In this document: piece after piece, positions 10,998 through 22,535 of the stretch
Position numbering within the stretch: position 1 is the stretch's first letter
How the letters are laid out: every line of letters starts with the position of its first letter
Assembly: GCA_963971285.1 (NCBI GenBank)
Contig: OZ020244.1
Span: 17,856,001-17,920,000, forward strand
DNA from: Astropecten irregularis
Lineage: Eukaryota > Echinodermata > Asteroidea > Paxillosida > Astropectinidae
Direction: 5' to 3'
DNA length: 64,000 nt
Program-made: the position numbers and the translations under genes
Notes under the pieces: generated by a model
What the model was told of the DNA's origin: nothing
The model's database searches: none
What the model saw: the letters and a program-made list of their open reading frames with translations, nothing else

Positions 10998-11602
10998 CGT
11001 CGTTATACGCATGGTAACAATCAAATATTGATATACAGATTTACAAACAGAAAGACACTGAAATCCAGTCATTGGAGGAAAAATTTGATGGGAAAAAAAA
11101 TGATCAGCGGTTCATAAATCATGAATGGAGAGGGAATTTCATCGTCTTTCCAAAACCGCTACTCCCAGCATGATATGACTATAGGTTCTCAAGACACGTT
11201 GACAGTAATTAGTAACAGTAAACAGTTGACAGTAAACAGTAATCATTCGTTCTGCACCTTTGGCAATTGCCTCATACCCCACAAGTTAAAGATAAAAATG
11301 ATCAGTGGTTTTTTTTCGTTTTTCTAAATTAGACATATGGACTTAAGGCCAAAAGAATTAATTTTCATAAACTGCAACCCCCAGAAGTGTACGACTGTTC
11401 TTTCTGGGGATAAAAGTTATTCGTGTTCATTTTCCCCTTGATAAAGCGTGATGTGTGGAATTTCTGGTGAAGCGGATGCGCGCTTGTTTCCATTATGCTT
11501 GACCCATCTGATCTTGATCCTTGATATAAGCTAAACACTCCATGGTTTGATTGTCATTGACAGCAGAATCTTGAGGTCTTTGAATTCTTGTGAAGGTTCT
11601 GT

Positions 11603-12244
11603 TCAGTATTTGGAATTGGGAAGTTGGATAGGTTTCTCCACCTGGACATACGACTGTAGATCCTTCGTCATCTGAATGCTATCCAGCGCTTGTATAGCCC
11701 CCTTTGACAGAATAGGACCTCCATCATACGCCGTCTCCCAACCAGGTTGTGGATGATTCCCGTCCCAGCTGTACGCTTCGTCGAATGACCTGAGCAGATT
11801 GGCACCGACTGTTTCGATGCTGGGTCCATGGTTCTCCTTGTAAGACAAGCTCTCAAAATAACTTCTCTTCGACTCTGAACAGCCTGAGAAAAATCGTCGG
11901 ATACCAAGTGTCACAGCAGCATATCTCTCTATCAATCGGATAAATTCCTTGCCGTAACCCATACCTTGCATGGATTTCTCCATACATAACGATTCACCGT
12001 ACGCACTCTTAGGCGTTTCGGGTTTGGTTACAGGTACCAACCGAATGTGCCCGATGACTTTATCTGGGACATTCTCTCCGTGTTGGATAAGAATCAAAGA
12101 GCAAGGTAGTCCGGTTGTCTCATCGACAGCGAGTCGATGCAATCTATCCGCTCTACAATGCGGCCAGATGCTTTTCATCAGGTTTACGCACGAATCGAGT
12201 AGATCCAGTCGAGAATTCATGGAACACAGTGAAATGGTCGCCAT
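11603..12244 (-). CDS. NAA80-like N-alpha-acetyltransferase (intact copy 2)
   Basis: This 213-codon single-exon frame starts at 12244. Its protein is the same as that of the copies at 4807-5448 and 14804-15445, including the acetyl-CoA loop QGMGYG at residues 93-98 and the KRSYFESLSYK segment. It lies in copy A of the 3.3-kb tandem unit. Its identity to the others points to very recent duplication or gene conversion rather than to an independent role. Confidence 0.82.
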   Translation of the reverse strand: MATISLCSMNSRLDLLDSCVNLMKSIWPHCRADRLHRLAVDETTGLPCSLILIQHGENVPDKVIGHIRLVPVTKPETPKSAYGESLCMEKSMQGMGYGKEFIRLIERYAAVTLGIRRFFSGCSESKRSYFESLSYKENHGPSIETVGANLLRSFDEAYSWDGNHPQPGWETAYDGGPILSKGAIQALDSIQMTKDLQSYVQVEKPIQLPNSKY

Positions 12245-12337
12245 ATTGAACTGTGACCGTGCTCCAAAGGTAGCATCTATCATGGTCACGCTTGGTCAAC
12301 ACATGACCTGAGTTTTGTTTGTTTGGTTGATTATAAC

Positions 12338-12757
12338 GGTTTACAGTCACTTCGCCCATTTTCCACTTCGCCCACAACCACTTCGCCCCCAACCACTTCG
12401 CCCACACGTCACTTCGCCCACGCGTCACTTCGCCCACTTGCCACTTCGCCCACGCGTCACTTCGCCCAAGCCGCCATACACAACAGCCATACATGAACAG
12501 CCGCAACATAACAGCGCACGCACCGCAACTTTTTTGTAAAATCTGAACATAATTATTGTGTGATAATTGGGTATATTTTTTCAAGGAAGGTTGGGAAGGA
12601 AAGAGTCATTATAATGTTGTTATTATTATGAGTATTAATTAATAGGTAAATATAGTAAGTAAATAATTTAGTTTGGGAGTGCTTTTTATTGGAATTGGGT
12701 ATATAAATATTATTATAATTATGTTATTGCCTACGAATTGCATTCTAAATCTAGAGT
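12338..12757. mobile_element. FB1 fold-back element, truncated copy
   Basis: The left arm and most of the middle of FB1 are present after the target sequence attataac (12330-12337). The right arm is missing because the tandem-duplication junction falls inside the element. Confidence 0.85.
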
Positions 12758-14178
12758 AATTTGTGATGTACGACGAATCGTACATCACAAATAATATGCG
12801 CACATATTTGTGATGTGCGATGTATCGTACATCACAAATATGTGCGCACATTTTCGTGGTGTGTTTTTTCAAGAAGCTGAAGGGTCTCATATTGAGCGTA
12901 GTCTGGTTTCCGACCATGTGTAAGGAGAAGAGCAAAATCATACATGTGACCGTGGAAAAGACAGACCAAGAGAATAGTCCCCATAGTTTGACCAAAAAGC
13001 AAACAAGTTGATATATAATGTGGTAAGACATATAGAGTCATCTTAGTTTGATTAAAAGTGCCGATACACGGAAAAAGAAATACCGGTTGCTCTCTTGAAA
13101 ATTTAATGAGCTTATCAATAGTGTATAAAGTCCCAAAATCAACTCTTTTAGGACGAGTATTTTGTACAGCTCAAGAAACTTAAAGAGGCATGATGTAACG
13201 TTCTATCTGAAAGCTAGATTCATACATGGTGCACGGACGTCATAATAAAAAAAACCTGGACTGGCAATACTCCCTATAAGCCCACATGGTCACTGAAGCC
13301 ACAGGCATCCGTCTTGGAGGGCCAAATACAAAGGTAATACAAAGACGAGCTCACCATTGTTAGTTAAATCCGTCTGGCACCAATAATTACCGCAATGTAT
13401 CTGGCACGGTATGATGGTCGCCGGTGGCTTTAGTTGATACAAAAGCATTGCAAGTCCAGATTTTTTTTATATACGTCCGTGACATGGTGACGTTCGATCA
13501 ACATATGACCTGAGTTTTCTTTGTTAAGCTGAATAATTATAATCATTGGACCGAATACCTGACATGTACTGTTGGTGTGGTGTGGTGGAGACAGCATAAC
13601 AACAGTACTGTATGCGCCACAGTATTGACACATTACAGTCCAAGGATACTAAAATGATTATTGTGAGATACATGTACATGTAGAAATAGATTTATTTATA
13701 ACCATGAGAGGTTAAGAGAAACATTTCAATTATAACACAAGTAAGCAAAATATGCATTAAGACAAAGAGAACACAAACATGCAATATTTACTTAGATATT
13801 TCATCAAAAGATCTAAAATATAGGTAAAAATGACGAAATTGACAACAACCAAGAAAATAAACCATAAAAGAGGACCCAAAAAGCTTCCAAAAGCTGAATT
13901 CTGAAGTAATTCAATATTCTCATGAATTATTAACAAGACTAATGAAGACTGACAGAGAAAGTTTAAAAGCTCAAACAACAACCAGATGGTGATCCACTGA
14001 TAATATTCAGGAATTTCCTGAAGATTTTCTGAATAAAGAACGAAATATAGAATCAAAAATGGCTTCCCTTTATAGTCTTGTTGGAGTATGTATAATATGG
14101 AGTTATCAAATAACAACTACACTATAAACATGCAATAACAAGGTCCAATCTGAGTTAACGTTAAGTTTGTTTGCAGTT

Positions 14179-14183
<5 letters not shown>

Positions 14184-14259
<76 letters not shown>

Positions 14260-14260
14260 A
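14184..14260 (+). repeat. (TTG)n microsatellite, third copy
   Basis: About 26 TTG units with one TTA interruption shared in position with the tract at 10877. Confidence 0.95.
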
Positions 14261-14803
14261 GTCGTTGTACGCATGGTAACAATCAAATATTGATATACAT
14301 ATTTACAAACAGAGAGACACTGAAATCCAGTCATTGGAGGAAAAATTTTGTTCTCAATCAAATCGACTCATAAATCATGAATGGAAAGGGAATTTCATCG
14401 TCTTTCCAAAACCGCTACTCCCAGCATGATCAAGACACGTTGAAAATTTCTGCACCTTTGGCAATTGCCTCATACCCCACAAGTTAAAGATAAAAATGAT
14501 CAGTGGTTTTTTTTTTCGTTTTTCTAAATTAGACATTATGGACTTAAGGCCAAAAGAATGAATTTTCATAAACTGCAACCCCCAGAAGTGTACGACTGTT
14601 CGTTCTGGGGATAAAAGTTATTCGTGTTCATTTTCCCCTCGATAAAGCGTGATGTGTGGAATTTCTGGTGAAGCGGATGCGCGCTTGTTTCCATTATGCT
14701 TGACCCATCTGATCTTGATCCTTGATATAAGCTAAACACTCCATGGTTTGATTGTCATTGACAGCAGAATCTTGAGGTCTTTGAATTCTTGTGAAGGTTC
14801 TGT

Positions 14804-15445
14804 TCAGTATTTGGAATTGGGAAGTTGGATAGGTTTCTCCACCTGGACATACGACTGTAGATCCTTCGTCATCTGAATGCTATCCAGCGCTTGTATAGCC
14901 CCCTTTGACAGAATAGGACCTCCATCATACGCCGTCTCCCAACCAGGTTGTGGATGATTCCCGTCCCAGCTGTACGCTTCGTCGAATGACCTGAGCAGAT
15001 TGGCACCGACTGTTTCGATGCTGGGTCCATGGTTCTCCTTGTAAGACAAGCTCTCAAAATAACTTCTCTTCGACTCTGAACAGCCTGAGAAAAATCGTCG
15101 GATACCAAGTGTCACAGCAGCATATCTCTCTATCAATCGGATAAATTCCTTGCCGTAACCCATACCTTGCATTGATTTCTCCATACATAACGATTCACCG
15201 TACGCACTCTTAGGCGTTTCGGGTTTGGTTACAGGTACCAACCGAATGTGCCCGATGACTTTATCTGGGACATTCTCTCCGTGTTGGATAAGAATCAAAG
15301 AGCAAGGTAGTCCGGTTGTCTCATCGACAGCGAGTCGATGCAATCTATCCGCTCTACAATGCGGCCAGATGCTTTTCATCAGGTTTACGCACGAATCGAG
15401 TAGATCCAGTCGAGAATTCATGGAACACAGTGAAATGGTCGCCAT
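14804..15445 (-). CDS. NAA80-like N-alpha-acetyltransferase (intact copy 3)
   Basis: A 213-codon single-exon frame, start at 15445, with the same predicted protein as the copies at 4807-5448 and 11603-12244. The 5' flank runs about 90 bp to the FB1 insertion, as in the other intact copies, so all three genes carry this transposon just upstream, where the promoter would be expected. Confidence 0.82.
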   Translation of the reverse strand: MATISLCSMNSRLDLLDSCVNLMKSIWPHCRADRLHRLAVDETTGLPCSLILIQHGENVPDKVIGHIRLVPVTKPETPKSAYGESLCMEKSMQGMGYGKEFIRLIERYAAVTLGIRRFFSGCSESKRSYFESLSYKENHGPSIETVGANLLRSFDEAYSWDGNHPQPGWETAYDGGPILSKGAIQALDSIQMTKDLQSYVQVEKPIQLPNSKY

Positions 15446-15538
15446 ATTGAACTGTGACCGTGCTCCAAAGGTAGCATCTATCATGGTCACGCTTGGTCAA
15501 CACATGACCTGAGTTTTGTTTGTTTGGTTGATTATAAC

Positions 15539-16220
15539 GTTTTACAGTCACTTCGCCCATTTTCCACTTCGCCAACAACCACTTCGCCCCCAACCACTTC
15601 GCCCACACGTCACTTCGCCCACACGTCACTTCGCCCACGCGTCACTTCGCCCACAACCACTTCGCCCACGCGTCACTTCGCCCACGCCGCCATACACAAC
15701 AGCCATACATGAACAGCCGCAACATAACAGCGCACGCACCGCAACTTTTTTGTAAAATCTGAACATAATTATTGTGTGATAATTGGGTATATTTTTTCAA
15801 GGAAGGTTGGGAAGGAAAGAGTCATTATAATGTTGTTATTATTATGAGTATTAATTAATAGGTAAATATAGTAAGTAAATAATTTAGTTTGGGAGTGCTT
15901 TTTATTGGAATTGGGTATATAAATATTATTATAATTATGTTATTGCCTACGAATTGCATTCTAAATCTAGAGTAATTGAAGGTGGGAATTCCTTCGTGGT
16001 CGGGGTTTGCGATAATTAGCTTATTCGTTGTTAAACTTTGTTTATACATGTATTTAAAATTGCGTTGGTAAGTGGGCGAAGTGACACGTGGGCGAAGTGA
16101 CTCGTGGGCGAAGTGGTGAGTGGGCGAAGTGGTAAAGTGGGCGAAGTGGCGCGTGGGCGAAGTGGTTGTGGGCGAAGTGGTTATGGGCGAAGTGGAAAGT
16201 GGGCGAAATGACCGACATCC
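15539..16220. mobile_element. TU-like fold-back transposon FB1, copy 3
   Basis: The full 682-bp element has the same attataac duplication at 15531-15538 and 16221-16228. It matches 5544-6225 apart from a few substitutions and was carried by the block duplication rather than inserted anew. Confidence 0.88.
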
Positions 16221-16392
16221 ATTATAACCATTGGCAGCAAAACAGCATGTACGCGCCGCACATAGTATTGATGGTGTGTTGTACACACAGGCCTTGGAAA
16301 CTTGTGTATACGTCATAATTGGCTAAGCTGGTATCAAGAGGAAACAAAAAATCACTGGTTAAAAATTTGATGCGGCAGACTTTGTTCGAAAC

Positions 16393-16521
16393 AAAGGGCC
16401 TGTTCAGTTGTTTAATGCACAGGATCATGAAAATTGCGGATTCTTATCCCATTTTTAGCGTACCCTGCATAGGAGGTGGATCCCTAAATATCGGATCCTT
16501 TGCATTAAACAAACAGGCCCT
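16393..16521. mobile_element. Short hairpin MITE with GGGCCTGTT termini, copy 2
   Basis: Duplicate of the element at 6398-6526, copied with the 6-kb block. Confidence 0.75.
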
Positions 16522-16558
16522 ATATCTTTCTCGGGGATAATCCTATGGCACTGTTTTA

Positions 16559-17072
16559 ATACATGCTTTAATCATGAGTCGTTTAGACTATTGTTATAGT
16601 TTATTTGTATGGTTTACCGAGTTTGCAACTCATTAAGTTAAAGAGAGTTCAGAATACAGCTGCCTGAGTTATAACCGGTGCTACTAGATGCAAGCACATA
16701 ATTACATGTAACACCTATTCTATGCCAGTTGCACTGCCTATATACCTGTTTCTTTTAGGATTCCATTTAAATTACTCCTCTTGATATTAAAATCTCTCCA
16801 CAGTATGGCTCCACAATACCTTACTGAATAATTAAACATCAAAACAAATTGTAATTATTCATTGAGATCGAACAACACTATATTACTAAACTATCCTAAA
16901 GCTAAAACAGCAAACAACTCGGACAGCGGGCTTTAAGTGTAGCACCTCCTACCTTGTGGAATTCATTACCAGTTACAATCTGCCAAATTTCATCTCTGGC
17001 TAATTTTAAAACTCAAGTTAAGACGCACTTATTTAGAGCTGCCTTTCAGAAGTAGTTGAGTTTTATCATGTT
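16559..17072 (+). repeat. CR1/L2-like LINE 3' fragment, copy 2
   Basis: Same fragment as 6565-7075, with the FKTQVKTHLFRAAF-type C-terminus and internal stops. Confidence 0.8.
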
Positions 17073-17936
17073 TCATTAATAGGTTTTCCACTTTTTTGTT
17101 GTATGGTTATTTTATGTATTTTACATGTAACGTATATTACTTATTACTGATTAGTATTAATGGTACACCTACAGTATATGGTTTCGTACCCAGTGCGAGA
17201 TGCGGTGGTCGCCATGACATATGACACCTGGGGCGCGCATTACATTATTCACAACGTGAAATTAACTGTGAATATCATGCGCAAGACGGCAAAGAAAGGT
17301 GGCGCAGGAGGAACATCGAACATCAGAAATTATCTTCCCACATATTTGTGATGTTTGATACATCGTACATCACAAATTCACAAATATCTGCGCAGTTTTG
17401 TTATGCGATGTTTTCACATACATTATAATGACGTATAACAATACATCGTACATCAGAAATCTGCGCACATTTTTCTTTGTGTGTTTTTATAGTGCGATGA
17501 TTTCTTTTCTGAATAATCTTTGTTTGCTTTAGTATACGATAATTAGAAATTAAGTAAAATGCACTCAAAAAGTTAATAAAACAGCTGTCAACTGCCGCGA
17601 AAAGCGCAATAACGGTATGCAGTTAGTGCATGGTTGCGATTCGACCAAAAATGTCATATGTCATGGCGGCCACAAAAATGCGCAAGGCAACTATTGTGAT
17701 CTTTTAAGCTCAATCTGAATTTTCAATCTTGCACTGCGTTTTTGAACAGGCAGTATGAAGGGCGCAACATAAATAAAATAAATTATTAATTATACTTTTA
17801 TCATTATAATGGTCCAAGTCAAAATGTGGAAGAAATAATGTCTCCATCAAAGGAGAATCTGTCGGAGATCATTGTCCTATAAATAAATGAACAGTGATGC
17901 AGTAGTTTACCAGTATGCATGAAGAGAGGACTCGGT

Positions 17937-18358
17937 GAGAGGGCTCAGTGAGAGGGCTTGGCGAGGGGGGGGGGGGCTCCCCGAGAGGGCACGTGCCTCC
18001 CCAAGCCTTCTCATTGAGCCGTCTCACTGAGACCTCTCACTGAGCCCTCTCCCAAAGTCTTCTCACTGAGCCGTCTCTGAGCCCTCTCGCCAAGGCCTCT
18101 CCCCAAGCAGTCACTGAGCCGTCTCGGGGAGTCCTCTCCCCAAGCCGTCTCACTGAGCCGTCTCACTGAGCCGTCTCACTGAGCCCTCTCACTGAGCCTC
18201 CTCGCCAAGCCGTCTCACTGAGCCGTCTCACTGAGCCGTCTCACTGAGCCCTCTCACTGAGCCCTCTCACTGAGCACTGTCACTGAGCCCCTCACCAAGC
18301 CCTCTCAATGAGCCCTCTCACTGAGCCCTTTCACTGAGCCTATATAGAGCCCTCAATG
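17937..18358. repeat. CACTGAGCCCTCT minisatellite, copy in block 2
   Basis: Homologous to 7935-8386, with a contracted 3' part. Confidence 0.85.
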
Positions 18359-18442
18359 AGATAATATCTAAACCGATCCGTGGTTTGATTGAAACTATAT
18401 AATTATGTTTTTTGACAGTAGAATCTGAGAGTCTATTTCCTG

Positions 18443-19035
18443 TGTTGCGAAGGTTTTATTCAGTATTTGGAACTGGGCGGTTTCACGGGTTTCTCCACCT
18501 CGACATACGACTGTAGATCCTTCATCGTAGCGATGTTTAACTATAAGCCTCATTTGACAGAATAGGACCTCCATCAAACGCCGTCTCCCAACCAGGTTGT
18601 GGATGATTCCCGTCCCAGCTATACGCTTCGTCGTATGACCTGAGCAGATTGACACCAATTGTTTCGAACCTGGGTCCATGATACTCCTTGTAAGAAAAAC
18701 CCTCATAGAAACCTCTCTCCGACTCTGAGCACCTCATGAACATTAATTTTGTCGGATGCCCAGAGTCACAGCAGCATAATAACCTCTGTCAAATGGATTA
18801 ATTCCTTGCCGTAACCCATACCTTGCCTGGATTTCTCAACACATAACGATTCACCATACGCACTCTTTGGCGTTTCAGGTTTGGCTACTGGTACCAACGA
18901 CCAACCGAGTGTGCCCGATGACTTTATCTGGGACATTCTCTCCATGTTGGATAAGAATCAAAGAGCAAGGTAGTCCGGTTGTCTCCTTGACAGCGAGTCG
19001 ATGCAATCTATTCGCTCTACAATGCGGCCAAACAC
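18443..19035 (-). pseudogene. NAA80-like copy truncated at the N-terminus (block 2)
   Basis: Duplicate of the pseudogene at 8470-9062, with the same truncation point and the same broken frame, plus a few private substitutions. Confidence 0.75.
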
Positions 19036-19058
19036 TCTTCAATAGTCGTGCGCACGAT

Positions 19059-19356
19059 CAGGCGCGGTTCTAGAGCCAAAATTTTGAGGGGGCTAGAAGA
19101 GCCATTATTTTTTGGGGGGGGCTAAAAAAAACAAATATTTTGGGTTCTTCTAACACTCGCTTCTGCTATGTCTTAATTGGGGTCGAAAAAATGCACAATA
19201 TAGCCCACACAACGCGTTTTTATGTAATTGGCGCTTAATAACTGAAAAGATTTTTTTTTTTCACTTGCATTTTTTGCCCAAAGATTATTAAAAATCTTCG
19301 ACAGACAATAGTCGGGAGCTTTTGGGGTCCGGGAACCAGACTAACGTACTGGATGG
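19059..19356 (+). repeat. Possible hAT-type end fragment and unassigned sequence
   Basis: It starts caggcgcggttctagagcc, then G-runs, then about 180 bp of unassigned sequence. No gene is seen. Confidence 0.3.
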
Positions 19357-20318
19357 GGGTACACCCAAGTAAATAGGGCCAAAATCCGTCCGCCGAGCTC
19401 ATGAATACAAGTTAAGCACTCAATATATTTTAAATAAGAGAGTTGTGAGAGCTATGGAAATGAAGGATTGAAGAAATATGGCACTGGACCTCCTGCCTGG
19501 ACTCTGAGCTTCCATTTGTGAAAATTTTTGATGCTATCGGGTGAGAAAGTGGGTCTATTTCAGCCGCTTTGCAGAGGGATGTTTTTTTGAAAATGGCTTC
19601 TTTGATTGGAGTGATCCATACCTTGTTTTAGGGGTGGTCAGCTGAGAATGAGTATATCTCAAAAATTCAATGGTCACCCTACCATAAAATGAAAAGAAAA
19701 TGAAAGGTGACATGTTTCTCATCATTTTTCTGTGTAACTTGAACAGCTGTGAGAGTTCTGTATATTTTTAAATGATTTTTGAAGTTCGAGGATTTATCAC
19801 TGTTGTCTATGGGAGTTTAATTGGGTGCACCCATGGGAGACTTGTGGGTGCAGACCAGTAAATAATTTCCCATATGCTCCCATGCAAAATGACAAATTTC
19901 AAAAAAATATTAAAAATACTCAGAAGTCTCTCAGGCAATCGAGTCATACAGCAAAATAAAGCTGAAATCTTCAATTTTCATTTTCTGTTCAATTTTATAT
20001 AGGGTAACCAATGACTTTTTGAGAAAAATCCATCCAAAGAAAAATACCATGAAAACGGCCATGTTGACTGGTGGCAGACTACAAAATTGAAAATGTACCC
20101 CTCCATTACATGCCCAAATAGAGCGATTTGGGGGCCTGATTTCACCCAAACAGCTCAAAACTGAAAGTCCAAACTCTGGTGACCGGGTTCCATCCATTTC
20201 CTTTACAAGACTTTGTCTTTAGGCCTCAGCAAATGCTTTTATTAAAAAGATTTTGAGGGTATACAAATTATTAATGAGCTCCGCGGATTGATTTGGACTT
20301 ATTTACTGGTCTGCACCC
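19357..20318. mobile_element. Inverted-repeat element with GGGTGCAGACC termini (about 960 bp)
   Basis: The left end (gggtacacccaagtaaatag, then CCGCCGAGCTCATGAATA) pairs with the inverted right end (GGGTGCAGACCAGTAAATAA, then CCGCGGAGCTCATTAATA). The arms are about 50 bp with mismatches. A third copy of the terminal motif lies inside at 19846-19865 in the left-end orientation, so either a second element is nested or the arm was duplicated. No coding frame is recognised and no target duplication is clear. Confidence 0.5.
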
Positions 20319-20555
20319 TTTTGGAGAGTCGGTCTTGAGTCAACAGCGCATTGTAGGACACATACGAAGCCCCTAAAGGGACTGGAAAACATTTTAGGAT
20401 TGAAAATTTTTTTTTTTTCTCGTTTTGTTTCTTAGTTGTTATTACTCTCTCCTTTGTACATTCTTTCAAACCTTTTTTAAATGAAATTTTCAAACTATTA
20501 ATTATAAGTGCATTTTTATTTTCTCTATTTCCTAATAAATATTTTGCTATTAAAA

Positions 20556-20757
20556 AGTGAACAAAGAAAAATTGACTGGAGCGTGATTTGAACCGGCGAC
20601 CTCCTGAATATCGTACAGGCGCTCTACCAACTGAGCCATCCAGCCCAAAGTTGGTGGTGTCCCTAATAGTCAACTATCTTTGTTCGTTTGGCAGTCAGAA
20701 ACCATGAAACCACGCACCCAACGCCATACCCCAAAGATCATTTCACCGATATTTTGC
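20556..20757 (-). repeat. tRNA-like inverted repeat unit (SINE-like), copy 1
   Basis: On the minus strand, 20646 to about 20574 reads as a tRNA-like body. It has an A-box region (TGGCTCAGTTGGTAGAGCGC), a B-box region (GGTTCAAATCA) and an acceptor-like stem GGCTGG/CCAGTC with one wobble pair. The tail AATTTTTCTTTGTTC beyond the body recurs inverted on the other side (tagtcaactatctttgttc), so the unit is bounded by inverted copies of its own tail. A further conserved stretch (gcagtcagaaaccatgaaac) follows. Repetition at 29947 and 63056 argues against a working tRNA gene. Confidence 0.7.
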
Positions 20758-20759
20758 TA

Positions 20760-21299
20760 TTGGTATATTAAATTATTCATATAATGTTTATCTCTATATC
20801 CCAAGGTATAATTAAATCTATTTGTACATCTGTACATGTATCCCACAATTGTAATCGTTTTTAATGAAGTATTGATTATTAGTTAACCCATTGTAATGTA
20901 AACCACATGCATTTTGGCTGCGGCCGTCGGACGCGTTTTAATTAAATATCAACTTTGAAATGAGTTGATTTGAAAAACCATGGAAGGTAATTGACAATTT
21001 TGAACCATGCCATTGTTGGGCGGGATGAACTCGGTTGCTAAAAGAAAAAGTGAAAGCCAGTGAAACGAGCTCAACTGCCCGGCGTGCCTGGATGTCTAGG
21101 TCATCTGAGCACGCACGTCGCACCGCAATGGACCAATTTCGTTTGCGGTGCACGTGCGTAGTATGACATGTTTTGCATAAGTTGGTCTCTAGACGCAGTC
21201 ACGCGAGATATCTAAACAAAATATAGCATACAAAATTAGGTCATTATGTTGACCATAACGTGACCATGATCCTTAATTGTAATTTAGTCACTGCTCAAT
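20760..21299 (+). promoter_or_regulatory. Conserved 5' flank of the plus-strand NAA80-like gene
   Basis: This 540-bp stretch has no gene. Its parts recur upstream of the other plus-strand copy: 20760-20935 resembles 23030-23229, and 20935-21190 resembles 26785-27030, the match being split by an insertion there. Copying of upstream DNA shows that these copies arose by DNA duplication, not retrotransposition. A promoter here is inference from position. Confidence 0.45.
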
Positions 21300-21938
21300 A
21301 TGGCGACCATTTCAATGCGTTCCATGAATTCTCGACTGGATCTACTCGATTCGTGCGTAAACCTGATGAAAAGCATCTGGCCGCATTGCAGAGCGGATAG
21401 ATTGCATCGACTCGCTGTCGAGGAGACAACCGGACCACCTTGCTCTTTGATTCTTATCCAACATGGAGAGAATGTCCCAGATAAAGTCATCGGGCACTTT
21501 CGGTTGGTACCAGTAATCAAACCCGACATGCGTAAGAGTGCGTACGGTGAATCGTTATGCGTGGAGAAATCCATGCAAGGTGTGGGTTACGGCAAGGAAA
21601 TCATGCATTTCGCACACAAATATGCTGCTATGACACTTGGCATCCGACAAATTTTCATGCACTGCTTAGAGTCGAAGAGAGATTTCTTTGAGGGATTGTC
21701 TTACAAGGAGTACCATGGGCCCAGGTTCGAAACAGTCGGTGCCTTTCTCCTCAGGTCTTCCGATAAATTGTACAGCAGGGATGGGAATCATCCACAACCT
21801 GGTTGGGAGACGGCGTATGATGGAGGTCCTATTCTGTCAGATGAGGCTTTACGAGCGCTGGGTGGCATTTCTATGACGAAGGATCTACAGTCCTATGTCC
21901 AGGTAGAGAGGACCTTCCAACCGCCCAGTTCGAAATAG
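21300..21938 (+). CDS. NAA80-like N-alpha-acetyltransferase, divergent intact copy
   Basis: An open single-exon frame of 212 codons. The N-terminal core (RLDLLDSCVNLMKSIWPHC), the GHFRLVPV strand, the acetyl-CoA loop QGVGYG and the segment FFEGLSYKEYHGPRFETVG are all present. It ends SYVQVERTFQPPSSK. Against the three identical minus-strand copies it differs throughout, including the helix after the acetyl-CoA loop (IMHFAHKYAAM), yet stays open over its whole length. This is therefore the best candidate for an older gene kept under selection. Actin-directed NatH activity is the family function and is inferred here. Confidence 0.8.
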   Translation: MATISMRSMNSRLDLLDSCVNLMKSIWPHCRADRLHRLAVEETTGPPCSLILIQHGENVPDKVIGHFRLVPVIKPDMRKSAYGESLCVEKSMQGVGYGKEIMHFAHKYAAMTLGIRQIFMHCLESKRDFFEGLSYKEYHGPRFETVGAFLLRSSDKLYSRDGNHPQPGWETAYDGGPILSDEALRALGGISMTKDLQSYVQVERTFQPPSSK

Positions 21939-22142
21939 CGTATTAAGCTACTCCCCAACACAGGATATCTACGAAGGAGAGCAGATGGTCTGAAAAGTTT
22001 TATTTCCATTTCCTTATTATTTTGTATAATTGTCTCTGGAAGGAAGTTAGACTGTAGATGAAAAACAATTTGATTACCTTTAAAATCATTTTTACAAACG
22101 TTACATTGAATAAGATTTGAGGCATGGTGGACGTACGGTACG

Positions 22143-22527
22143 AGTGCCATTGAACTTATCCAGATAACCACAACTTATCTATCTAAGTCGAACTTTTTGC
22201 GGTAAAAGTCGATTGGTCTCAAAAATTATCTCAACAAGATGAACTTTCGGTGGGAACGAGAAATCGACATTGGCAAGTCAACGAAGTGAATCTAAAAATT
22301 CGTCTTATCCGGATAACCTCAATTTTAGTGAGTCGTCTTTGCAAGATCATACTTGTATTGGGACAAGTCGACTTTGTGTCTTTTAGTAAACCGCCTCGGC
22401 ATGATTATGTCGACTTCTTTGTTTATCTTGCCCGGATAAATGATCTCGATAAGTCGACTTTCAGGGCTTAATAAGTCGAATTGGCGTGATGAATTATGTT
22501 TTTATCTGGATAAGTAAAAATGGCACT
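22143..22527. mobile_element. Fold-back element with AAGTCGA subrepeats
   Basis: The left end agtgccattgaacttatcc pairs with the inverted right end AGTGCCATTTTTACTTATCC. The interior repeats an aagtcgactt-like palindromic module about eight times in both orientations. The first bases resemble the ends of the fold-back elements at 5544 and 52662. Flanking 8-mers (acggtacg and atggtgca) are only loosely alike, so a target duplication is uncertain. Confidence 0.55.
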
Positions 22528-22535
22528 AATGGTGC

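Larger units (their letters stand above)
12758..15970. repeat. 3.3-kb tandem duplication, copy B
   Basis: This is the second copy of the unit at 9462-12757, about 80 bp shorter mainly because of the (TTG)n tract. At its right end it continues into the intact second half of FB1, so it retains the original junction while copy A holds the novel one. Confidence 0.85.
13210..19171. repeat. Segmental duplication, copy 2 (about 6.0 kb)
   Basis: Homologous to 3228-9202 throughout, with scattered substitutions, shorter minisatellites and a different (TTG)n length. Its right end at cttctgctatgt runs on into sequence absent from copy 1, where the palindromic satellite follows instead. Confidence 0.9.
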
